Of a stretch of 64,000 bases of DNA, positions 18,375 to 27,623 are shown piece by piece. Source of the stretch: Candidatus Nitrospira nitrosa (GTDB taxonomy: Bacteria > Nitrospirota > Nitrospiria > Nitrospirales > Nitrospiraceae); NCBI RefSeq assembly GCF_001458735.1, contig NZ_CZQA01000001.1, forward strand, positions 1 to 64,000, read 5' to 3'. The stretch's first letter is position 1. Every line of letters begins with the position of its first letter. The notes below the pieces were generated by a model. The model did not search any database. It saw nothing but the letters and a program-made list of their open reading frames with translations, and was not told where the DNA came from. Made by a program: the position numbers and the translations under genes.

Positions 18375-18414
18375 GGCAATGGCCAGTCAGATTCGGCTCT
18401 GATTGACCATTGCC
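18375..18414 (-). promoter_or_regulatory. stem-loop between nxrA and nxrB
   Basis: The outer arms GGCAATGG (18375-18382) and CCATTGCC (18407-18414) pair perfectly. The inner bases extend the stem to about 17 pairs with one mismatch and one G-T pair, around a small loop. It fills the middle of the 119-base nxrA-nxrB spacer and has no T-run. A role as mRNA stabiliser or processing site that sets nxrA:nxrB output is an inference; a leaky terminator is the alternative. Confidence 0.55.
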
Positions 18415-18435
18415 GATTGGACCATTGGCCTCCGG

Positions 18436-21400
18436 TTACACCTTAATCTTGATGTGCTCACCTTTCAGCCACTTAATCATGAACTCGTTCTCTTGGCCTG
18501 GCGTAAATCCAGTACGCACCGGTTCCCAAGGACCACGGGCCCCGATCCCGCCGTCCTCCGCCTTGGTGATCCGGATGAGACATTCCTTCGGCACCGTGTT
18601 GACGGCATGGTGGTCGATTTCGAACCCCCATTTAAACTTAAGCCCGTTTGCACTTTTCCCTGGGAGCGAATCAGTTTGATGCATCGGCATGAGCCAGCTG
18701 CGTGTAAAGGACTGTTGCGCCCCATAGCGGAAGTTCGACTGATACCCCGTGTCGATGGCAATGGCCCGTCCATCCGGTCTGGTCTCGTGTCCTTTGACCG
18801 ACTTTGGCGTGGAGACATACGGCGCATGTTTTGCCATGGTCACGTGATACGGATAAGCCGGGTTGTACTTGGCCCGGATCATGAGTCGAGCCACTTTGTA
18901 GTACGGATCACTCGGTTTCCATCCACGATAGGGACGATCCACCGGGTTCCCATCGATATACACATAGTCCCCGTCGTTGATGCCGCGATCTTTCGCTGCT
19001 TGGGGATTGATGTGCACCTGGTGTTCGCCGACTCCCGGCGTCCGTTTGTCCATGCGATAGGGATCACCGAAGTTCGACTCATAGATCTGCACCCAGTCGT
19101 TCACCGACCATTGGCTATGAACGCGGTGACGCGTCTTTGGCGTCACACAGTAGAACTGATAGCCCTTCTCCCAGAGGGGATTGGTGTGGCGCTTGATCTC
19201 TACCCACGGGAGCTTGATGTTCCGGATTGTTTTGTCGTCGTGGTGTTGGGCTGTGACGGGAATTCCATAGTCGTCCGGCCGAACATGGGGGTTGGTCGTG
19301 AAAATGGCGTTCGGCAGATACGGCGTCGCCTCCGGTCCCTCACGATGGGAGATGAAGTTCTCCCCGTACTCGATCGCTTCCGGTTCAACCCGATAACTCT
19401 CGATGCGCCCCGATCGGGTCCACATCGGCTTCGACTCGTTGGTCTCCTCCCAGAGGGGGTGCCGCGGATAGGTCCGCACCATGACCATCCATCCCTTTTC
19501 CGACTTCAAGAGCACATCGGCACTATATCCGTAAAAGGTGCTCGACGCATCCAGGAGACGTTGGGCGTAGACGTCCACGCGATTCTCATAGACAAAGTGA
19601 AAAACGTCTCGCATGCGTTTTTCGCCCGTGATCTCGGCAAGTCTGGCCGCCACCCCGGCAAACGTATCGGCATCGTTCCGCGTGTCGTACAGCGGCCGGA
19701 TTCCCCCCTTCCAGATCTGTACCCAGGGATTCGACACGGTCGCCGTCATTTCCGGATAGGTGAACTCCATCCAGGAGTTCACGGCGAAGGCGATATCCGC
19801 ATGGTTGACGTCGGACGTCATCTCGATGTCCTGCGTAATGAGACATTCGATGTTGGGGTCGACGTTCCGCACCATGTCGTAGTGATGCTTGGCGTTGTTC
19901 AACAGATTGACGTTGACGACCCAGCGAAGCTTGCTGGGGGTCGGCATATGGGTCTTTCCCGTAAACACCTTGCGGCCATACTTCGGGGTATTGACGATCA
20001 AGGCCGTATCCCCATGATTCCAGTACCCGGGCTCTTCGCCATAGTAGTAGCTCTTGTACTTAATTTCCTTCCCATGGGCATTGGGGTCTAGATTGATCTG
20101 CCATGGATCTTCCGATAGGTGAACGCCGGAGCCGGACCCCGACCAGGGCGTCGCACTCCAAATCCCCACTTTGTAATTGCCGGACCAGGTATGACAGCCG
20201 GAGCCGAACTTCCCGATATTGCCGGTCAAGGTCAGGACCAGGGCGGCCGCCCGTCCATTGGAGGTCATGTGGAAATAGTGGCAGACCCCCTCGCCGTTGT
20301 GGATGGCCGCCGGTTTAATCGTGCCCGAGTCGCGCGCCCAGCGGACCAGGAGATCCTTGGGCGAGCGGGTGATCTGATGCGTGGTATCCAGATCGTAGTC
20401 TTGGAAGTGAATCTGATACATCTGGTAAATGGGCTGCGCGTCGATTTCGCGTCCGTTCAACAGTTTGACTCGATAGGTGCCGGTCAACGCGGGCTGAATG
20501 CCGCTGCTATCGAAATGCCAGCCGACTTGCTCACGATGGAGTGGGACGGCTTTCTGCTTGGCCAGGTCCCACACCATGAACCCGCCTAACCGTTCGATGT
20601 ACTCTGGTTTCAAGGCTTGGATTCGGCCGGAATAACTGTGTGAGAAATCAGGGAACTTGTAGTCCGGAATCACCTCACGGGGGTCCAGGTACTGCAGGGT
20701 ATCCGTGCGGACCAACAAGGGCATGTCCGTGAACTGCTTGAGATAGTCGACGTCGTGCATGTTCTCATCGAGAATGATCTTGCAGGCGCCGAGGAACAGG
20801 GCCCCGTCCGATTGCGGGCGAAGGGGAATCCAGTAGTCGGCACGCTGGGCCGTGGGATTGTACTCCGGCGTGATCACCGCAAGGCGCGCCCCGCGCTCGA
20901 TCGATTCGAGCTTCCAATGCGCTTCCGGCATTTTGTTCTCGACGAAATTCTTACCCCAGCTCGTGTTGAACTTCGTGAAACGCATATCGCTCAAATCCAC
21001 GTCGCAATTTTGCGTCCCGTTCCAAAATGGCTGGGAGGGATCTTGGTCCCCATGCCAGGTGTAGTTGTTCCAATACCGGCCGCCTTGCGCCTGATCCGGC
21101 CCCACCTTGCGTACCCACGTATCCAAAACCGGTAGGACGCTGTTGTTGAAACGGGTATTGGAATGTTTGCCGATGAATCCGAGAATGGGCATACCTGCCC
21201 GGTGCTTGAAGCAGCGCACACCCGCGCCCTTCATCATTTCCACCATCTCCGGCGCATACCCTTGCTCGCGAAGACGCCGTGCCCCGGCTTCACCGCTGTA
21301 TCTGGTGGCAATGACGACCATCGCCTTCGCCGCATAGGTAAACGCCGTATCCCAGGAGACCCGAAGCATATCGTCCAAGAACCGGCTGGCAAACTTATAC

Positions 21401-21873
21401 TTGCGCTTGGTTTCAGGCGTCAGCTCGGGCGATCCATCGTCCATCCACTGTTTCCAGCCCTTCCGGATCAAGGGGCCCTTCAGCCGATAGGGTCCATAGA
21501 CGCGCCGATGGAACGTAAATCCCTTGAGGCACATCCGAGGGTTGTGCGCGAAAGTGCCGCGGTTGCCATACAAGTCTTCATAGGTCTGGTGGTCATAGTT
21601 CTGCTCGACCCGCATCACCACTCCGTTCCGAACGAAGGCGCGAATGCGGCAGGCATGTGTGTCGTTGGGGGAGCACACCCACGTGAACGATGAATCGTAC
21701 CGATACTGGTCGTGATAGACCCGTTCCCAGGAGCGGTCGGGATATTCCCCCAAGGGGTTGCCGACTTCTGTGACCGGTTGAAGCGCCGTCAAGGCCAGGA
21801 CTTTGTCCGCCACAGCGATAGCAGCGATCGTGCCGGCAGAAGCTTTCATGAACTGTCTACGTGTAATGACCAT
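18436..21873 (-). CDS. nxrA: nitrite oxidoreductase alpha subunit NxrA
   Basis: This 1145-residue molybdopterin enzyme oxidises nitrite to nitrate and is the key energy enzyme of Nitrospira. An N-terminal twin-arginine signal (TRRQFMKASAG, Arg5-Arg6) places it in the periplasm, as known for the genus. The domain order fits the type II DMSO reductase family. A His/Cys FeS site comes early (FTWVCSPNDTHACRIRAFV), followed by the Mo-bis-MGD domains, and the molybdopterin dinucleotide-binding region lies at the C-terminus. AGGAGGT precedes the ATG. Nitrospira genomes often carry several nxrAB copies, so others may exist outside the window. Confidence 0.97.
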   Translation of the reverse strand: MVITRRQFMKASAGTIAAIAVADKVLALTALQPVTEVGNPLGEYPDRSWERVYHDQYRYDSSFTWVCSPNDTHACRIRAFVRNGVVMRVEQNYDHQTYEDLYGNRGTFAHNPRMCLKGFTFHRRVYGPYRLKGPLIRKGWKQWMDDGSPELTPETKRKYKFASRFLDDMLRVSWDTAFTYAAKAMVVIATRYSGEAGARRLREQGYAPEMVEMMKGAGVRCFKHRAGMPILGFIGKHSNTRFNNSVLPVLDTWVRKVGPDQAQGGRYWNNYTWHGDQDPSQPFWNGTQNCDVDLSDMRFTKFNTSWGKNFVENKMPEAHWKLESIERGARLAVITPEYNPTAQRADYWIPLRPQSDGALFLGACKIILDENMHDVDYLKQFTDMPLLVRTDTLQYLDPREVIPDYKFPDFSHSYSGRIQALKPEYIERLGGFMVWDLAKQKAVPLHREQVGWHFDSSGIQPALTGTYRVKLLNGREIDAQPIYQMYQIHFQDYDLDTTHQITRSPKDLLVRWARDSGTIKPAAIHNGEGVCHYFHMTSNGRAAALVLTLTGNIGKFGSGCHTWSGNYKVGIWSATPWSGSGSGVHLSEDPWQINLDPNAHGKEIKYKSYYYGEEPGYWNHGDTALIVNTPKYGRKVFTGKTHMPTPSKLRWVVNVNLLNNAKHHYDMVRNVDPNIECLITQDIEMTSDVNHADIAFAVNSWMEFTYPEMTATVSNPWVQIWKGGIRPLYDTRNDADTFAGVAARLAEITGEKRMRDVFHFVYENRVDVYAQRLLDASSTFYGYSADVLLKSEKGWMVMVRTYPRHPLWEETNESKPMWTRSGRIESYRVEPEAIEYGENFISHREGPEATPYLPNAIFTTNPHVRPDDYGIPVTAQHHDDKTIRNIKLPWVEIKRHTNPLWEKGYQFYCVTPKTRHRVHSQWSVNDWVQIYESNFGDPYRMDKRTPGVGEHQVHINPQAAKDRGINDGDYVYIDGNPVDRPYRGWKPSDPYYKVARLMIRAKYNPAYPYHVTMAKHAPYVSTPKSVKGHETRPDGRAIAIDTGYQSNFRYGAQQSFTRSWLMPMHQTDSLPGKSANGLKFKWGFEIDHHAVNTVPKECLIRITKAEDGGIGARGPWEPVRTGFTPGQENEFMIKWLKGEHIKIKV

Positions 21874-22197
21874 GTGTTCTACCTCCTATTTAGTAGAATG
21901 AGGAAGACGCAGTGAATATGAGTAAGATCAACCTTCTTGCTCTCTATAGCTAGATTCCATTTCCTGAGATCCACGCGTGTCTAGCTGAACATAGATCACA
22001 GGACAAACTGTCATCGGCTCATTGACGAGTCGAGGATACACATGACTCCGGTGTGAATCAGAGTTGACGCATCAAACCATCCATGAGGATGCAGCTTAGC
22101 GGAGCGCCGTTGGAATAAGGGAAAGAAAGACTACCGGTCGTGCTTGAAGAGACTACGAGGTTTTGGTTGGTCAACTACCGTAGTAAGTCGAGAGGGA
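21874..22197 (-). promoter_or_regulatory. nxrA upstream region
   Basis: This 324-base gene-free stretch precedes nxrA on its strand and presumably holds its promoter. I see the ribosome binding site AGGAGGTAGAACAC immediately before the ATG and a short inverted repeat GTTGGTCAAC near 22165. I cannot assign a confident -35/-10 pair or a known operator. The colinear response regulator gene ends at its far edge, so it may also carry read-through from that gene. Confidence 0.45.
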
Positions 22198-22842
22198 TCA
22201 CGATGCCGTGACTAAGCCATGTGCCACGGCATATTTGACCAGATCAGGCGTACTATGGACGTGGAGTTGCTCCATAATCTTGGTTTTGTGAAACTCAACC
22301 GTGCGGTGAGATATCTTCAGTTGGTCAGCGATTTCTTTCGCGGACAATCCTTCGGCAACCAATTGCAGAATCTCATGCTGCCTCGTCGTTAAGTCGTCGA
22401 TCGTAGCCAAACGAGCGTGTGTCGGCTTGAGGAACGACGTCACGACTTCTTTTGTAATGAGCGGAGTCATATAGAATTTACCGTTCATCACAGACCGCAC
22501 CGCCTGCATCAATTCTGTGGCTGCCGATCGCTTCAATAAATAACCTGACGCTCCGGCTCTGAACGCCGCGTCGACATAGGCCATATCGGCATGCATCGTA
22601 ACAAAAATCAGTTTCACTGTTGAAACCTGCTTCTTGAGCTTTTTCGCCGCCTCAACGCCGTTCAGCTTTGGCATTGAAATATCCAGTATCACGATGTCAG
22701 GCTGAAGGTTTACAGCGGCTTCAATGAGAGCGCGGCCGTCTTCCACAGACGCGACTAATTCGCAATGGGCTTCCAGTAATTTTTTGAATCCCTCGAGCAC
22801 AAAGGTATGGTCGTCAGCCAAGATAACTCGTGGTTTCTTCAT
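22198..22842 (-). CDS. NarL/LuxR-family response regulator next to nxrA
   Basis: This 214-residue regulator has a receiver (VILADDHTFVLEGFK, phospho-Asp in IVILDISMPK, Lys in YLLKRSAATEL) and a LuxR helix-turn-helix (LTTRQHEILQLVAEGLSAKEIADQLKIS at about 147-174). The start at 22842 (MKKPRV) is chosen over 22953 because the domain begins there, and it overlaps the kinase 3' end by 29 bases. It lies upstream of nxrA on the same strand, so regulation of nxr is plausible but not shown. Confidence 0.92.
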   Translation of the reverse strand: MKKPRVILADDHTFVLEGFKKLLEAHCELVASVEDGRALIEAAVNLQPDIVILDISMPKLNGVEAAKKLKKQVSTVKLIFVTMHADMAYVDAAFRAGASGYLLKRSAATELMQAVRSVMNGKFYMTPLITKEVVTSFLKPTHARLATIDDLTTRQHEILQLVAEGLSAKEIADQLKISHRTVEFHKTKIMEQLHVHSTPDLVKYAVAHGLVTAS

Positions 22843-24352
22843 GTGGCGCTCCAGAAAATGGAATATGTACCATGATATGTGTACCTCGCCCTGGCTCGGA
22901 CTGGATATCAAATCGTCCTTGCACGGATCGAACACGCTCCCGCATATTGACAAGACCTAACCCGGAATGGCCTGCCTGAGCATTCTTAAGATCGAAGCCA
23001 ACACCAGTGTCCTGGATCGATAGTGTAATCTCCTGTCCGTCGCAGATCAGTTCAAGCTCCACACGAGTGGCACGAGCATGCTTCATGATGTTGGCAAGGC
23101 TTTCCTGAGTGACTCGATAGAGGCATGAGGCAACATCGCGCGGTAAAGGATCGGCCATCTCTTCCCCTACGATGACTATTCTAATTCCAGTTTTCTCGGA
23201 CCATTCTTCGGCCATATGTTTGAGTGCGGCAGTGAGACCTAGATCGTCCAGAATAGAGGGATGAAATTTATATGCCATACGGCGAACGTCATCGGATATC
23301 TTGGCCAACCGTTGACTGATGGATTGGATCATGTTGTTCGCTTGTGTGGTCATTGAGGATGGGGTGGACAACATATTCCCAATGTCGATTGCTACCAAGG
23401 CCAGCCGTTGGTTAATGTCGTCGTGAAGCTCGCGCGCAATACGTCTCCGTTCTTCTTCTTGCGCCATCATCAGTTCGGCCGTCAATGACTGGAGCTGCCG
23501 CTCCGTCCTCAGGCGCTCCGTGATATCTCGTAGGATTAACGTATACGTGACTCTCGAGCCAACGCTCAGGGTGGAGATACTGGCTTCTGCAGGAAACTCA
23601 CGTGCGTCTTTCTTTAAACCAGACACCTCACGGCGTTGTGCCATCCGATGAGTTGATTCTGGATTATGAGCAAACTCGTCGATGGACGATGGGTGATCAA
23701 TCCGAAATCTTTCGGGTAGCAAGAGATCAATCGGCTTCCCAAGCACCTCGCTTGGCTCATAACCGAATAACTTCACCGCTCCTTGATTAAACAGTGTGAT
23801 CGATCGATCATGTTCGGTGACGATGATGGCGTCTTCGGCGAGGTCAAGGATGTCAGCGAGCCGCCCCTGGGAAAGTCGTAGCGCCTGTTCAGTCTGAACG
23901 TGTTCGGCGACTTCCATTGATAAGGTCTGATTAACGGATGTAAGTTGCTGAGTCCTTTCTGTCACCTTTTGTTCCAGATCCTCATTCGCCCTCTGCAGTG
24001 CCGTTTCGGCCTGGCGCCGTTTCTGGGCAAACCAGACGAGCACCCACAGAATCACAATCGTGATGAACCGGTTCCCCACCTGGACCCAAGGTGGCAAATT
24101 AGCAAACCATGGAGTGCCAATCCCTCCAATGATGGTAAGGAGGGTTCCCGCACCAGCAGCGATTGACGGCATCCATGAAAGCCGCGAAACAGTGGCAACC
24201 AAAACAACTACGACATACAACTCATGATCGGCAAACGCCATCGGTGAATTCAGATCGAACGCGAACAGCCCTACCAGGAGTATGACCATGAGGACGGCCA
24301 AGATGGGTTCTCTCAATTGCTCGTTCATACGGATGGTATGCTTCCAAGTCAT
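22814..24352 (-). CDS. PAS-containing sensor histidine kinase near nxrA
   Basis: The 512-residue kinase has N-terminal membrane helices in the first 100 residues. A long coiled coil (RANEDLEQKVTERTQQLTSV) is followed by a PAS domain (LADILDLAEDAIIVTEHDRS). The HisKA_3 site has the phospho-His in RRIARELHDDINQRL, and the ATPase domain has a DTGVGFD G box. The start may be 24328 (MNEQ) instead of 24352. It partners the overlapping NarL-type regulator. I see no haem-, FeS- or nitrite-binding motif that would identify the signal. Confidence 0.92.
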   Translation of the reverse strand: MTWKHTIRMNEQLREPILAVLMVILLVGLFAFDLNSPMAFADHELYVVVVLVATVSRLSWMPSIAAGAGTLLTIIGGIGTPWFANLPPWVQVGNRFITIVILWVLVWFAQKRRQAETALQRANEDLEQKVTERTQQLTSVNQTLSMEVAEHVQTEQALRLSQGRLADILDLAEDAIIVTEHDRSITLFNQGAVKLFGYEPSEVLGKPIDLLLPERFRIDHPSSIDEFAHNPESTHRMAQRREVSGLKKDAREFPAEASISTLSVGSRVTYTLILRDITERLRTERQLQSLTAELMMAQEEERRRIARELHDDINQRLALVAIDIGNMLSTPSSMTTQANNMIQSISQRLAKISDDVRRMAYKFHPSILDDLGLTAALKHMAEEWSEKTGIRIVIVGEEMADPLPRDVASCLYRVTQESLANIMKHARATRVELELICDGQEITLSIQDTGVGFDLKNAQAGHSGLGLVNMRERVRSVQGRFDIQSEPGRGTHIMVHIPFSGAPHEETTSYLG

Positions 24353-24446
24353 GAGCCGCGCTGTTGCTTAAGGTTATCGAGGACGATGGGCGTACGTCAA
24401 ATGGCGCTTATCACTAGGCGAACAGGTAAGCGAGACTGCGGTCAAT

Positions 24447-24849
24447 CTGACCGCCATCAATATCTACTCTCAAGTCCGGCTGATTACACTGGCCGGACTC
24501 ATCGCCCAAATGGGATTCTCATCGTGGAATTTGCCAATCAGCTCAGACCCGTGGGATGTCGAGGCTCGCAGCCATCAGAGAGGCTTCCCTGACCAGGCTG
24601 CGACCAGTCCTCATGACCTCGGCCGCCACCATCTTCAGCCATTTCCCACTCGTGCTGGGCACAGGACCAGGAGCAGCAGCCCGCAAGAGTATCGGCATGA
24701 TACTCGTCACCGAGATGACGGTCGGCACTCTCTTTACGCTCTTTGTCGTCCCGATCTTCTACTCACTGCTCGCGGCACAATACCAATCAGCTCCAGTATC
24801 AGAAACCAAGTCAGAAACAGCACTCATACCAGTAGAAGCGGACGCATAG
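24447..24849 (+). pseudogene. RND pump C-terminal fragment, frameshifted
   Basis: The sequence reproduces the last 135 codons of the RND pump at 16440-16844. Compared with that gene it has lost one base near 24508 (ATCGCCCAAATGGG) and one near 24543 (CAGCTCAGACC), which break the frame. From 24556 an open frame continues to the original stop. No upstream pump sequence exists here, so this is a dead duplicate. Confidence 0.9.
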
Positions 24850-24855
24850 ACCACT
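24447..24855 (+). repeat. direct repeat, decayed copy (RND 3' end)
   Basis: This is the second copy of the repeat at 16440-16850, 409 bases long and in the same orientation. The interval between the copies is about 7.6 kb and contains exactly nxrB, nxrA, the response regulator and the histidine kinase. Flanks outside the repeats are unrelated. Confidence 0.88.
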
Positions 24856-24992
24856 CTCGTCAGCTGGACCGCCTTGTTTAGCGTCAGGTTGCCATACCTG
24901 CTCACACAAGAGCGAAATGGCCTGTCGATTTCTCCGGTTCTCGACGACTATCCTATAAGAAACCACCCAGCTCTCATATCAAGGAGGATCCC

Positions 24993-25406
24993 ATGGCGAC
25001 AAAGAAGAACGGGCCAACGGCTAAGAAGAATAAGGCGCCAGCCAGTATCGTGTGGTTCGAAGTGCCTGCTGATGATCCGGACCGGGCCCGGAAGTTCTAC
25101 AAATCACTGTTCGGCTGGAACTTTGCCAAGCTGCCCGCTGCCATCAACGACTACTGGCATATTGATACGGGAGGTCCAGATGCGTCACCGGATGGGGGCA
25201 TGATGCCACGCATGCACCCGCAACAGCCGATCACAAACTACGTCAGTGTGCCATCGGTTACCAAGGCAGCGGCGAAGGTTGAGAAACTCGGCGGGACGGT
25301 CTGTAAGCCCAAGACGGCCGTTCCAGGGATGGGCTACTTCGCCATTTGCTTGGATACAGAGGGCAATACGTTTGCCCTCTGGGAGATGAACGAACGTGCC
25401 AAGTAA
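24993..25406 (+). CDS. VOC-superfamily (glyoxalase-like) protein
   Basis: This 137-residue protein begins with a lysine-rich tail (KKNGPTAKKNKAPAS) and continues into a VOC fold. It opens with IVWFEVPADDPDRARKFYKSLFGW and ends with the usual GYFAICLDTEGNTFALWE strand. Such proteins bind metals or act as dioxygenases, glyoxalases or resistance proteins; the sequence alone does not settle the reaction. AAGGAGG lies upstream of the ATG. It heads a run with DGPF proteins and an ECF42 sigma factor, a context where such small proteins are common. Confidence 0.85.
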   Translation: MATKKNGPTAKKNKAPASIVWFEVPADDPDRARKFYKSLFGWNFAKLPAAINDYWHIDTGGPDASPDGGMMPRMHPQQPITNYVSVPSVTKAAAKVEKLGGTVCKPKTAVPGMGYFAICLDTEGNTFALWEMNERAK

Positions 25407-25456
25407 CTGACGGCACGGCGTTACCTTATTATTCGGATAGCCCACTGGAGGACAGG

Positions 25457-25816
25457 ATGAAATATCTTTGCCTTGTCTACCTTGAAGAAAAGATCTTGAA
25501 TGCCTTCTCTGCCCACGAACGACGAGGCATTTCCGACGAAGCGATGGCCTATTGTGACAAGTTACAGAAAGCCGGCCAGTTGCTGGCTGCCTCTCCCCTA
25601 CATCCCGTAGAAACCGCCACCACCGTGCGAGTCCGGGGAGGCAAGACCTCGACTACTGATGGGCCGTTCGCCGAGACGAAGGAACAGTTGGGTGGGTTTC
25701 TCATGATTGAGGTCCCGGACCTAAACGACGCCATTCGCATTGCGGCGCAGTTTCCAGCTGCCAAGTTCGGCAGTATAGAGGTTCGCCCCATGAAAGAACT
25801 GGGCTGCGCAGACTGA
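25457..25816 (+). CDS. YCII/DGPF-domain protein
   Basis: This 119-residue protein of the YCII-related family contains the signature DGPFAETKEQLGGF near residues 74-87, for which DGPF proteins are named. The start MKYLCLVYLEE at 25457 is the conserved family start; the frame extends further upstream without support. It ends 6 bases before the sigma factor gene. DGPF proteins are the usual genomic partners of ECF42 sigma factors, which supports a functional link. Confidence 0.9.
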   Translation: MKYLCLVYLEEKILNAFSAHERRGISDEAMAYCDKLQKAGQLLAASPLHPVETATTVRVRGGKTSTTDGPFAETKEQLGGFLMIEVPDLNDAIRIAAQFPAAKFGSIEVRPMKELGCAD

Positions 25817-25822
25817 GAGGCC

Positions 25823-27073
25823 ATGAGTCAACATCCCTCATCAGCTACACGGGAGCAGATCGATGACCTCTACCGCGTTGAGTCACGCCAGGTCCTGGCG
25901 ACGTTGATCCGCCTGTTGGGCGATTTCGATGCGGCTGAAGAGGCGCTCCACGAAGCCTTCGCCGCTGCGATGGAACAATGGCCACGTGAGGGGATACCAA
26001 CGAATCCCCGTGCCTGGCTGGTTTCCACGGGCCGCTTCAAGGCGATCGATGGGATGAGACGGCGGGCGCGGCATGATGCGTCTCTGAACGAACTCGCTAA
26101 ACAGATCGAGAGTACCACCTGTGATTTGCCAGAACAGGAAGACGAGCACATCGAAGATGACCGTCTCCGTCTGATCTTTACCTGTTGTCATCCGGCGCTA
26201 GCTGAAGAAGCGCAACTTGCGATGACACTGCGGGAGATCTGCGCTCTCACCACCGAAGAGATCGCGCATGCGTTTCTCACAAAACCGGCGACGATTGCAC
26301 AGCGGATCGTCCGTGCCAAGGCAAAAATCCGTGATGCACGCATTCCGTATGAGGTGCCTCCACCATCAGAGTTGCCGGATCGCATCGAGACCGTCCTTCG
26401 CGTGGTGTATTTGCTGTTCAATGAAGGGTACTCCGCATCATTCGGCACATCGCTCACCAGAGCGGAGCTCTCCGATGAGGCCATCAGGCTCGGCCGTCTC
26501 TTGCTACAACTGTTGCCGGAACCTGAAGTCATCGGCCTCCTGGCCTTGATGCTCTTGCACGAATCCCGAAGACCGGCACGCACGTCTGCCACCGGCGATC
26601 TTGTCCTCTTGGAGCAACAAGATCGCTCACGTTGGAATCGAGCACAGAGTAGCGAGGGCATCTCATTGGTAGAACGAGCTTTGTCCATGAAATGCATCGG
26701 ACCCTATACACTCCAAGCCGCCATCGCTGCCGTCCATGCCGAAGCATCCAGCTCAGGGGAAACAGATTGGGCGCAAATCATCGCACTCTATGATCTTCTC
26801 TTGCGAGTCGAACCGTCGCCGATTGTCCAACTCAACCGAGCGGTCGCAGTGGCCATGCGTGACGGACCAGCAAAAGGCTTAGAGTTGGTCGATACCCTGC
26901 TAGAGTGCGGCGCGTTAGCCCAGTATCACTTGGCCCATGCCACGCGAGCCGACTTCTGCCGAAGGCTCGGTAAGAACGCGGATGCTCAGGCCTCATACCA
27001 ACGTGCACTGGCTCTCGTAAAACAAGAACCTGAACGGCGGTTTCTGAAAAACCGGCTGACTGAGTTGGACTAA
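25823..27073 (+). CDS. ECF42-type RNA polymerase sigma factor
   Basis: This 416-residue factor has ECF sigma regions 2 and 4 in the first 180 residues ([40 protein letters not shown]). A long C-terminal extension with TPR-like helices follows ([23 protein letters not shown]). This layout matches COG4941/ECF42, which lack a classical anti-sigma factor and are controlled through the C-terminal extension. It sits between two DGPF genes, the conserved ECF42 neighbourhood. Targets probably include the flanking DGPF genes. Confidence 0.92.
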   Translation: MSQHPSSATREQIDDLYRVESRQVLATLIRLLGDFDAAEEALHEAFAAAMEQWPREGIPTNPRAWLVSTGRFKAIDGMRRRARHDASLNELAKQIESTTCDLPEQEDEHIEDDRLRLIFTCCHPALAEEAQLAMTLREICALTTEEIAHAFLTKPATIAQRIVRAKAKIRDARIPYEVPPPSELPDRIETVLRVVYLLFNEGYSASFGTSLTRAELSDEAIRLGRLLLQLLPEPEVIGLLALMLLHESRRPARTSATGDLVLLEQQDRSRWNRAQSSEGISLVERALSMKCIGPYTLQAAIAAVHAEASSSGETDWAQIIALYDLLLRVEPSPIVQLNRAVAVAMRDGPAKGLELVDTLLECGALAQYHLAHATRADFCRRLGKNADAQASYQRALALVKQEPERRFLKNRLTELD

Positions 27074-27135
27074 AATGAGAGGCAACCCTCACCCAATAAG
27101 TGATGCCTTTCCCATAGAGCATTGGAGGCCGTCTC

Positions 27136-27501
27136 ATGAAATATCTATTGCTCGTTCACTACAATGAAAAGGCCTTGGACAAGATTCCGGAGGAAACACG
27201 CAAGGAGATGCTGGCCGAGTCGATCCAGCTCTGCCATCAGCTCGATGCCAAGGGGCAATAGGTCCATGCCTCCCCGCTGCAGCCGGAAGCGACGGGAACC
27301 ATCGTTGGAGTGCAAGACGGTAAGGCGATCGTGACCGACGGGCCGTTCTTGGAAACCAAGGAACAGTTGGCAGGCTACTTCTTGGTCGATGCGAAGGATC
27401 TAGCGGAGGCCGTCAGCATCGCCAAACGAGTGCCCGGCGCCAGGATCGGAACAGTCGAAATCAGGCCCGTGCGAGAAATCAGTGGGTTACCGGGTGAATA
27501 G
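27136..27501 (+). pseudogene. second DGPF protein with internal stop
   Basis: The frame starts at ATG 27136 (MKYLLLVHYNEKALD) and runs to 27501, but codon 42 is TAG at 27259-27261, in the position of an aromatic residue of the family. Downstream, the DGPF motif (DGPFLETKEQLAGYF) is intact. The C-terminal part could only be made by internal initiation. One substitution separates this from an intact gene, so it is either a recent pseudogene or a sequence error. Confidence 0.85.
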
Positions 27502-27623
27502 CTTGCGACAAGACGGATGTCGATTTGGGGCCTGTCGGTTCGACTATTAGGTGAGCCATCATCTTCACCCAGGAGTCAGGCTTGTCCAAGATCACAGCCT
27601 TTTCAGAACAAGGAGAAAAGACA

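Noticed and set aside
18403-20091. 562-residue open frame on the plus strand inside nxrA
   Set aside because: It is antisense to the well-supported nxrA coding sequence, has low-complexity composition rich in Arg, His and Ile, and shows no domain or ribosome binding site.
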